This document shows, piece by piece, positions 1 through 4,141 of a stretch of 5,215 nucleotides of DNA. The DNA is from an uncultured Christensenellaceae bacterium. GTDB taxonomy: Bacteria; Bacillota; Clostridia; Christensenellales; UBA3700. The stretch's first letter is position 1, and the number at the start of each line of letters is the position of its first letter. Where the stretch lies: contig CABKMX010000081.1 of NCBI GenBank assembly GCA_902373595.1, forward strand, positions 1-5,215, written 5' to 3'. The notes under the pieces were generated by a model that made no database searches, had not been told where the DNA came from, and saw nothing but the letters and a program-made list of their open reading frames with translations. Made by a program: the position numbers and the translations under genes.

Positions 1-641
1 TCTGCGGCGCGATCGTGTTGCATGAACTTGCGCACGGGCTCGTCGCGTATTGGAACGGCGACTACACCGCGAAGGCGGCGGGCAGGTTGACCCTCAACCC
101 CGTCAAACACTTTGATCTGATAGGCTTTTTGATGCTTGCGGTGATAGGTTTCGGTTGGGCGAAGCCCGTTCCGATCGACAGCCGCAACTTCCGCGACTAC
201 AAAAAGGGAATGATCACGGTCTCGCTCGCCGGGGTGATCTGCAATTTTTTGCAGGCGTTCCTCGCGACGGCGTTCCTCGCGATCCTGGCGGCGATTGTCG
301 GCGACACGATCGTCTTCGAGTCAAAGAACGCGGGCTACTATTTCACGCAATTCTTCGTGATGTTGCTCAGCTATTCGGCTACGGTCAACCTGACGTTGAT
401 GGCGTTCAACCTCATCCCGATCTTTCCGCTTGACGGCTTCCGCGTCGTCGAGACGCTCGCCAAGCCGTACAACAAATACGTCGAGTTCAACTATCGTTAC
501 GGACAGCTGTTGCTGCTCGGGCTGCTGATCTTGGGCAACGTGCTCGGCAGGTTCAGCCCCTATCTCGACATCCTCGGGCTGTACATGAACGCGGTCAGAG
601 ACGCGATGCTAAAACTGTTTTCACTGATATTGGGGGTATAA
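1..641 (+). CDS. Site-2 protease family (M50) membrane zinc metallopeptidase, 5'-truncated
   Basis: Intramembrane zinc metallopeptidase of the site-2 protease (M50) class, expected to cleave membrane-embedded or membrane-near substrates; the substrate is unknown. The frame is open to the left window edge (in-frame codons from nt 3 read C-G-A-I-V-L-H-E), so the GTG at 15 is internal and the true start lies outside. The zinc-binding HExxH motif is HELAH at nt 21-35. The second family motif, N-x-x-P-x-x-P-L-D-G, is encoded at nt 408-437, with the metal-ligand Asp at 432-434. Several hydrophobic stretches lie around both motifs and near the C terminus (about nt 490-545), giving a polytopic protein. 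The short form without an obvious PDZ domain in the visible part fits the compact YwhC-like group. It ends 9 nt before scpA and is probably co-transcribed with it, an arrangement common in Clostridia. The family call is firm; the biological role is not. Confidence 0.9.
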   Translation, partial: CGAIVLHELAHGLVAYWNGDYTAKAAGRLTLNPVKHFDLIGFLMLAVIGFGWAKPVPIDSRNFRDYKKGMITVSLAGVICNFLQAFLATAFLAILAAIVGDTIVFESKNAGYYFTQFFVMLLSYSATVNLTLMAFNLIPIFPLDGFRVVETLAKPYNKYVEFNYRYGQLLLLGLLILGNVLGRFSPYLDILGLYMNAVRDAMLKLFSLILGV

Positions 642-650
642 ACCGACTAC

Positions 651-1466
651 ATGGCAAACTTTTTCGATTATCACGCAAGCGAGGTCATCAAGCTCAAGCT
701 GACCGATTTTGAAGGTCCGCTCGACCTCTTGTACACATTGATCAAGGAGAGCAAGCTCGACATCGCGACCTGCCGTCTTTCGGAGGTCACGGGGCAGTAT
801 CTCGCCTATATGGATCAAATAGGCACGGTGGACATGGACGTCGCCAGCGACTTTTTGGTAATGGCGGCGACCTTGCTCGACATCAAGGCTAAGAGCCTTT
901 TGCCTCAGCTTGACGCGGAGGAAGAGGATTTCAGCGACCTCGGCTACGATCCCGAAGAGGAACTTCGCCGTCAATTGCTGCTGTTCCAAATGTTCAAAGA
1001 AGAGGCGGACGAGCTGCGCAAGAGCGAGGTGCTCAACCAATTTTACCCCCAGCCGCAATACACCGAGGACGACGCCGAGATCGTCGTCAAGAGCTTTGAC
1101 ATAGGCAAGCTCGTCGACGCTTACGGCAAGATATTGCTCAGGATTTCGCAGCGCGACAAAGAGTTGAGCACCAAAAAGATTCGCAGGGACAGATATACGG
1201 TCGCCGAAAAGATTGCGTTGATTTCGAGGGTGGTCATGGAAAAGAAGAAGGTCAACTTCTGCGACCTGTTCGAGGAGGACGCGAGCCGTTCGGAAGTGAT
1301 TGCGACCTTCCAGGCGTTGCTCGAATTGATGAAGAAGCAGTTCGTCAAGGCGACGCAGGAGACCGCCGAGGCGAACATATACATCGAGCTCAGCGAGGAT
1401 CAGGAGGGCAAAGAATACAACCTCGAAGAGCTGACCAAGACGGAGGACAAATATGACGAAGAGTGA
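651..1466 (+). CDS. scpA: Segregation and condensation protein A (ScpA, kleisin)
   Basis: Kleisin subunit of the Smc-ScpAB condensin, which bridges Smc heads and drives chromosome compaction and segregation at the nucleoid. The 271-residue length is usual for the family. The N-terminal hallmark FEGPLDLL is at residues 20-27. The helical segment ASDFLVMAATLLDIKAKSLL at 65-84 is also typical of ScpA. An acidic linker follows (about 89-105). The C-terminal winged-helix region that contacts Smc spans about 183-247 and ends in the family-typical I-Y-I-E-L. The ATG at 651 is the only sensible start before the hallmark, but the ribosome site is weak: GGGGG at 632-636 lies 14 nt away. The protein therefore carries about ten residues more than usual before the first conserved strand. 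It may be translated partly by coupling to the upstream gene, whose stop is 9 nt away. It overlaps scpB by 14 nt. Confidence 0.95.
   Translation: MANFFDYHASEVIKLKLTDFEGPLDLLYTLIKESKLDIATCRLSEVTGQYLAYMDQIGTVDMDVASDFLVMAATLLDIKAKSLLPQLDAEEEDFSDLGYDPEEELRRQLLLFQMFKEEADELRKSEVLNQFYPQPQYTEDDAEIVVKSFDIGKLVDAYGKILLRISQRDKELSTKKIRRDRYTVAEKIALISRVVMEKKKVNFCDLFEEDASRSEVIATFQALLELMKKQFVKATQETAEANIYIELSEDQEGKEYNLEELTKTEDKYDEE
1442..1446 (+). promoter_or_regulatory. Ribosome binding site of scpB inside scpA
   Basis: A full GGAGG core lies 6 nt before the ATG at 1453, within the last codons of scpA. It fixes the scpB start and the 14-nt gene overlap, which suggests coupled translation giving matched amounts of the two subunits. 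Confidence 0.85.
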
Positions 1467-2370
1467 GATATTACATACCGTAGAGGCGTTGATATTCGCC
1501 TCGGGGGTGCCGATCAAGCGCAGCGAGCTGTACGACAGCCTGCCGCCCGAGGTGACCAAAAAGGACATCAATGACGCGATCAAGGCGCTCGATCAGACCT
1601 ACCGCGATCCGCGCGGGATAGTGCTTTTGCACATCGAAGACAAGGTGCAGTTCGCGACCAATCCGGCATACGGCGACGCCGTCGCAGGCGCACTGAGACC
1701 GATCAAGGAGAGGGAGCTTTCGCGCACGCTGCTCGAGGTGCTGGCGGTCATAGCCTACAAACAGCCGACCACTCGCGGCGAGATTGAAGAGATCAGGGGC
1801 GGCGTCAGTTCCGACTATGCGATCTCGACGCTGCTGCGCTTTGAGCTGATTGAGGATTGCGGCAAAAAGAACGCTCCCGGTCGTCCGACGCTCTACCGCA
1901 CGACGGACAACTTCCTCAAAAAGTTCGGCTTGCACAGCATTGACGAATTGCCCGACTACGCCAACGTCATGGCGCGGCTGGTCGAGTCGGGAGGATACAA
2001 CACCATTTCCGAAGGACTCTACCGCGAAGTGGGCGAGGACGGCAAGGCGGAGTACGACAAGCGCACGCAGGACAGGCTGATTTCCAAGCAGCTCGACAAA
2101 CAGATGGACACCAACGAGCTGCCCGATTTCCTCGAGGGCGAAAAGGTCGAGATTATCGAAGGCGACGACGATGACGACTTTGACGAGTTTCCCGATTTGG
2201 GCGACGAGCTTCCGGACGGAGCGGAAGAGGTTGCCGCAGACGAAGCCGGGGACGAACTTCCGGACGACGAAGACGAACTTCCGGACGGCGTTGAAGAGGT
2301 GGCAGCCGACTCCGACGGGGACGAGATTGCGGACGAAGACGGAGACGAATTTTCGGACGACGAAGATTGA
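1453..2370 (+). CDS. scpB: Segregation and condensation protein B (ScpB) with long acidic repeat tail
   Basis: Winged-helix partner of ScpA in the Smc-ScpAB complex; ScpB dimers bind the central part of the kleisin. The N-terminal winged helix spans about residues 1-80 (E-A-L-I-F-A-S-G at 11-18). The second spans about 88-160 and shows the strongly conserved core LLEVLAVIAYKQPTTRGEIE at 93-112 and RGGVSSDYAISTLL at 115-128, followed by GRPTLYRTTDNFLKKFGL at 143-160. The family normally ends near 180-200 residues. This one has 305, and residues from about 219 form a tail made mostly of Asp and Glu. The tail carries a degenerate D-E-[LFI]-[PAS]-D motif at 244, 251, 267, 274, 290 and 298 (NELPD at 221). 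A 13-residue unit at 251-263 is repeated at 274-286 with one change. The core contains the same DELPD at 164-168, so the tail may have grown from that linker. The tail ends at the TGA just before a terminator and I see no frameshift. Confidence 0.95.
   Translation: MTKSEILHTVEALIFASGVPIKRSELYDSLPPEVTKKDINDAIKALDQTYRDPRGIVLLHIEDKVQFATNPAYGDAVAGALRPIKERELSRTLLEVLAVIAYKQPTTRGEIEEIRGGVSSDYAISTLLRFELIEDCGKKNAPGRPTLYRTTDNFLKKFGLHSIDELPDYANVMARLVESGGYNTISEGLYREVGEDGKAEYDKRTQDRLISKQLDKQMDTNELPDFLEGEKVEIIEGDDDDDFDEFPDLGDELPDGAEEVAADEAGDELPDDEDELPDGVEEVAADSDGDEIADEDGDEFSDDED
2203..2310 (+). repeat. Tandem-like coding repeat in the ScpB acidic tail
   Basis: Two 39-nt units, 2203-2241 and 2272-2310, encode DELPDGAEEVAAD and DELPDGVEEVAAD, starting 69 nt apart. 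The intervening stretch (about 2242-2271) has another DELPD copy. The units differ mainly at third codon positions, so the repeat has diverged with selection on the protein rather than being a fresh duplication. Confidence 0.8.
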
Positions 2371-2380
2371 ACAGAAAAAG

Positions 2381-2405
2381 TACGGCGCATGAGCCGTATT
2401 TTTTT
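2381..2405 (+). terminator. Intrinsic terminator of the M50-scpA-scpB operon
   Basis: Perfect 6-bp stem TACGGC (2381-2386) and GCCGTA (2393-2398) around a 6-nt loop, followed by seven T (2399-2405). It starts 10 nt after the scpB stop. A run AAAAG before the stem can extend it against the T tract. On the minus strand the same stem is followed by CTTTTTC, so it may also act as a backup for the convergent gene. Confidence 0.9.
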
Positions 2406-2406
2406 G

Positions 2407-2432
2407 CAAAAAAGGCAGGTACAGCCTGCCTT
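2407..2432 (-). terminator. Intrinsic terminator for the convergent minus-strand gene
   Basis: Read on the minus strand, an 8-bp stem AAGGCAGG / CCTGCCTT (plus 2412-2419 and 2425-2432, loop 5 nt) runs directly into a T tract (plus A at 2408-2413). It lies about 100 nt past the stop of the 149-residue gene. On the plus strand the stem has no T tract after it, so it serves the minus strand only. Confidence 0.85.
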
Positions 2433-2511
2433 GGGCGATATCGACCCGATATAATTTTATAGGGGTGTTAAAAAGGTATCGCTTACATGTTGAGAATTTG
2501 TCAAGACCGTT
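2433..2511. other. Non-coding convergent spacer
   Basis: AT-richer stretch between the terminators and the 3' hairpin of the minus-strand gene. It holds a small inverted repeat, ATATCG / CGATAT (2438-2443 and 2447-2452), and an AT-rich palindrome TATAATTTTATA-like run from 2450. I see no open frame with a ribosome site and no convincing promoter here. Confidence 0.6.
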
Positions 2512-2544
2512 TTTGCCGAATACAGTGCATTATTATTCGGCAAA
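2512..2544 (-). other. Perfect 11-bp hairpin spanning the stop codon of the 149-residue gene
   Basis: TTTGCCGAATA (2512-2522) and TATTCGGCAAA (2534-2544) are perfect inverted copies around an 11-nt loop. On the minus-strand transcript one arm is the last coding triplets (Phe-Ala-Glu) plus part of the TAA stop at 2533-2535. No U tract follows on either strand, so it is not a standard intrinsic terminator. It could stabilise the 3' end of the message or be fortuitous. Confidence 0.55.
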
Positions 2545-2982
2545 GAACAACTTTTTGATCAATTTGCGGTTGACGTCCGAGACAGAGCTGAAACATAGTA
2601 TGTAGCATACGGAGAAGACAAGCGCGTCGCGTTTTGTGCTGTCGGGCAGGCTTTCGAGCAACGTCTTTTGACGTTTTACCGCGTCCTCGATGGACTTTTC
2701 TTTGACCAGCTTTTCAGCATTGGACTTGACGCGCGCCGCCTGCGTCGGTTCAAAGACGTACGACCAAATGTCGCTCTCGGTCTCGTAATAGTGTCCGTCC
2801 TCAGCGGCGATGATTGCCGGCAGAAGCGCGGAAAGGTCGAGATAGATTTGCTCGGGCATTCCTTGCCTTTCGGCGAAGTCGAACAGCGCGTTGTCATAGT
2901 CGCGGAATCGAGCATATGCCTCGGGCACGAGCTGTGAGCGTTCTTTGGAGCCGTATTCGGCGAAGTAGCTGTCAATATCCAT
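2533..2982 (-). CDS. Hypothetical 149-residue protein, unrecognised
   Basis: I do not recognise a family. The ATG at 2982 is chosen because GGGAGGA (plus 2988-2994) lies 5 nt upstream. A longer frame from a TTG at 3021 is excluded because that codon sits on the -10 box of the promoter. The protein (MDIDSYFAEYGSKERSQLVP at the N terminus) has no signal peptide and looks cytosolic and mostly helical: an acidic N-terminal half rich in Tyr and Phe, with W-S-Y-V-F near 73-77; a Lys-rich charged helix at about 84-118; a short Cys-containing hydrophobic segment (LVFSVCYILCFSS) at 121-133; and a basic end, K-L-I-K-K-L-F-F. It is transcribed toward scpB from its own strong promoter, with its own terminator, so it is an independent unit set between the scpAB operon and the ytfJ region. 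Expression at vegetative level is likely from the promoter match. No function can be assigned. Confidence 0.8.
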   Translation of the reverse strand: MDIDSYFAEYGSKERSQLVPEAYARFRDYDNALFDFAERQGMPEQIYLDLSALLPAIIAAEDGHYYETESDIWSYVFEPTQAARVKSNAEKLVKEKSIEDAVKRQKTLLESLPDSTKRDALVFSVCYILCFSSVSDVNRKLIKKLFFAE

Positions 2983-2987
2983 AATTG

Positions 2988-2994
2988 TCCTCCC
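2988..2994 (-). promoter_or_regulatory. Ribosome binding site of the 149-residue gene
   Basis: GGGAGGA on the minus strand, 5 nt before the ATG at 2982. It is near-complementary to the 16S rRNA 3' end and decides the start against the upstream TTG at 3021. Confidence 0.85.
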
Positions 2995-3020
2995 GTCAAG
3001 GCGACATACGCCTTGATTCA

Positions 3021-3049
3021 ATTATACAACGGGCGGGCGGATATGTCAA
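3021..3049 (-). promoter_or_regulatory. Consensus SigA-type promoter of the 149-residue gene
   Basis: On the minus strand, TTGACA (plus 3044-3049), a 17-nt spacer and TATAAT (plus 3021-3026) match the housekeeping consensus at all 12 positions with optimal spacing. The start of transcription is expected near 3013-3015, leaving a leader of about 30 nt with the ribosome site at its end. The spacer is very GC-rich (CCGCCCGCCCG), which may moderate an otherwise maximal promoter. Confidence 0.9.
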
Positions 3050-3080
3050 TATCGGTTTTGAAAAAGGCGGAGATATCGGC

Positions 3081-3102
3081 AAAAGGGTCGTAAACGCACG
3101 AC
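3081..3102 (-). terminator. Possible weak terminator after the DUF2953-like gene
   Basis: On the minus strand a 5-bp stem GTCGT / ACGAC (plus 3098-3102 and 3087-3091) with a 6-nt loop is followed by CCTTTT. It sits 15 nt past the stop of the DUF2953-like gene and before the next promoter. The stem and T run are short, so termination is probably partial at best. Confidence 0.35.
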
Positions 3103-3116
3103 GGAGCAGGCGCGAA

Positions 3117-3701
3117 CTATCCGTCGTTCGCGCCGGTATTGCGCTTTGCCGCCTTTGCGGAGGATACGCAGCGAAGCGCGCAGTCGAGAGCGTTCGCGAA
3201 AGAGAGGGTGATCGAGCCGTAAAACGTCGCATGTCCCACATCGGCGACGCGTAGGTCGCAATCGCACTTGCGAGGGGACAGGATCGCGATCGCCGCAGAC
3301 ATCGCGAAGTTTGCGGTAAGAAGTTTGATCTCCGTCTCGGGATGGTCGCCGAGAGGGATCGCGAGCCTCACGGTCAATCGGTCGCAACACAAATTCCATG
3401 AGGCAAGCGCGGCAAGAACGGGACGAAGAGACCGGCGCTCCTTTGGAGCGTGCGAAGTCTCGCTGCCGTCTTTCGGGGCGGGCAGCCGAATCGGATCGCC
3501 CTTGCCCAATTTGAGACAGACTCCGTCCGAGACCGTAAAGAGCCTCGCCTTGACAGAGTGGATCCCCGGCGTAAAGACGTCGACGCAGAGCGCGGCGTTT
3601 TGGGTGTCAAAGATGAAGTTGAGCCGCACCCTCGCTCCCAGCAGCGCGCAACCGATCAGCGCGACAGAGAGGAAAGAGATGGATAGCGCTAATACCGTCA
3701 T
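3117..3701 (-). CDS. DUF2953-like (YtfI-like) membrane-anchored protein, divergent
   Basis: Predicted 194-residue protein with an N-terminal membrane segment (about residues 3-23, SFLSVALIGCALLGARVRL) followed by a beta-rich domain. A later region, residues about 106-140 (LTVRLAIPLGDHPETEIKLL and on), resembles the G-x-x-D-x-x-x-T then small-residue helix pattern of DUF2953. The next segment, DLRVADVGHATFYGSITLSF, fits the closing strands of that family. In Bacillus subtilis the DUF2953 gene ytfI is next to ytfJ, as here, which supports the call; but here the gene is on the opposite strand. The start at 3701 is chosen because it places the membrane segment at the N terminus; GTG at 3767 would add 22 residues without a ribosome site. 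No good Shine-Dalgarno precedes 3701 either. Function is unknown; a link with sporulation is inferred from ytfJ only. It could instead be an unrelated membrane protein. Confidence 0.55.
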   Translation of the reverse strand: MTVLALSISFLSVALIGCALLGARVRLNFIFDTQNAALCVDVFTPGIHSVKARLFTVSDGVCLKLGKGDPIRLPAPKDGSETSHAPKERRSLRPVLAALASWNLCCDRLTVRLAIPLGDHPETEIKLLTANFAMSAAIAILSPRKCDCDLRVADVGHATFYGSITLSFANALDCALRCVSSAKAAKRNTGANDG

Positions 3702-3704
3702 GCG

Positions 3705-3771
3705 GATAGTATGCGCAAAAGAGCAAAGGAAACGCAATACGAATAACGAACGCGCCGCGGCGCACACTATC
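3705..3771. repeat. Imperfect inverted repeat in the divergent gap (possible shared operator or promoter elements)
   Basis: GATAGTATGCGC (3705-3716) and GCGCACACTATC (3760-3771) are inverted copies with 11 of 12 positions matching, 43 nt apart. Read toward each gene, the motif GCGCA[T/C]ACTATC lies 3 nt before the ATG of the DUF2953-like gene and 13 nt before the ATG of ytfJ, just ahead of its ribosome site. A separate perfect 12-bp palindrome, GCGCCGCGGCGC, occupies 3752-3763 and overlaps the right arm. The CA[T/C]ACTA core resembles the -10 element of forespore SigG promoters, but the implied transcription start would fall on the ytfJ ribosome site and on the ATG of the other gene. An operator or a chance repeat is equally possible. 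Confidence 0.5.
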
Positions 3772-3774
3772 GCC

Positions 3775-3781
3775 GAGGTGA
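3775..3781 (+). promoter_or_regulatory. Ribosome binding site of ytfJ/gerW
   Basis: GAGGTGA ends 3 nt before the ATG at 3785, with the GAGG core 6 nt away. It matches the extended anti-Shine-Dalgarno complement and supports this start. Confidence 0.8.
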
Positions 3782-3784
3782 AAT

Positions 3785-4141
3785 ATGAAAGAAGATCTCA
3801 ACGCAATGATATGCGCGACCATGGAGAGCCTGAAAAGCGCAGGGGCGGTGGACAACGCGATAGGCGCGCCTATACATCTGTCCGACGGGTCGGTGTTGAT
3901 CCCGATGAGCAAGATCTCGATAGGCTTCGCAACGGGCGGAGGAGACTATACGCAGGGACAGAGGACGCCGATGCCGATACAGTTCGCAGGCGGCGGAGGA
4001 GGCGGTGTGACGATCACTCCGATAGGCTTTTTGTGTTGCAGTCCGGGCGAGGAACCGGGCGTGTTCAAGATGGACAAAGAGGAGAGAAAAGAGCTGTTCG
4101 AAAAGCTTTTGAGCGTTGCCGCGGGGGTGCTCAAGCGATGA
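3785..4141 (+). CDS. ytfJ: GerW/YtfJ family sporulation protein
   Basis: Small protein of the spore-formation family GerW (YtfJ). In Bacillus, members are made in the developing spore and affect germination, through the cortex-lytic enzyme SleB where studied. The 118-residue product has the family layout: an amphipathic N-terminal helix (about 3-19), the strand motif G-A-P-I at 27-30, then IPMSKISIGFATGGG at 39-53, a Gln/Pro-rich loop, a six-glycine run at 69-74, and V-T-I-T-P-I-G-F at 75-82. A charged C-terminal helix (about 97-116) closes it. There is no signal peptide, as expected. The usual hydrophobic residues after the last strand are replaced by two cysteines (84-85), and the loop before the glycine run is long in polar residues. 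The stop overlaps the next gene by ATGA, so the two are co-translated. Function in this organism is inferred from the family. Confidence 0.92.
   Translation: MKEDLNAMICATMESLKSAGAVDNAIGAPIHLSDGSVLIPMSKISIGFATGGGDYTQGQRTPMPIQFAGGGGGGVTITPIGFLCCSPGEEPGVFKMDKEERKELFEKLLSVAAGVLKR
4123..4129 (+). promoter_or_regulatory. Weak ribosome binding site of the carboxypeptidase gene
   Basis: GGGGGTG lies 8 nt before the ATG at 4138, inside the end of ytfJ. It is only a partial Shine-Dalgarno, so re-initiation after the overlapping ytfJ stop probably contributes. Confidence 0.5.

Noticed and set aside
4..17. GTG at 15 as the start of the M50 protein
   Set aside because: It sits two codons before the HExxH zinc motif and the frame is open further upstream, so it is internal to a gene cut by the window edge.
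621..1583. 320-codon open frame on the minus strand across scpA
   Set aside because: It is fully antisense to scpA and the scpB start, has the composition of a reverse-complement shadow of GC-biased codons, and no ribosome site or family motif.
2019..2390. Serine-rich minus-strand frame opposite the ScpB tail
   Set aside because: The long Ser runs are simply the reverse complement of the Asp/Glu codons (GAC, GAA) of the acidic tail.
1471..2409. 312-codon minus-strand frame across scpB
   Set aside because: Antisense shadow of scpB; it would also have to start inside or beyond the operon terminator, and its protein shows no recognisable domain.
2450..2455. TATAAT on the plus strand in the convergent spacer
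   Set aside because: No -35 element at 16-18 nt upstream (the hexamer there is TGCCTT) and no plus-strand gene or structured RNA follows before the oncoming minus-strand gene.
2983..3021. N-terminal extension of the orphan protein from TTG at 3021
   Set aside because: The TTG overlaps the promoter -10 box, so it would not be transcribed; the ATG at 2982 has an excellent ribosome site.
3046..3399. 117-codon minus-strand frame rich in Arg overlapping the DUF2953-like gene
   Set aside because: Arg/Pro/Ser-rich composition typical of an off-frame reading; the overlapping 194-residue frame has a membrane segment and better protein character.
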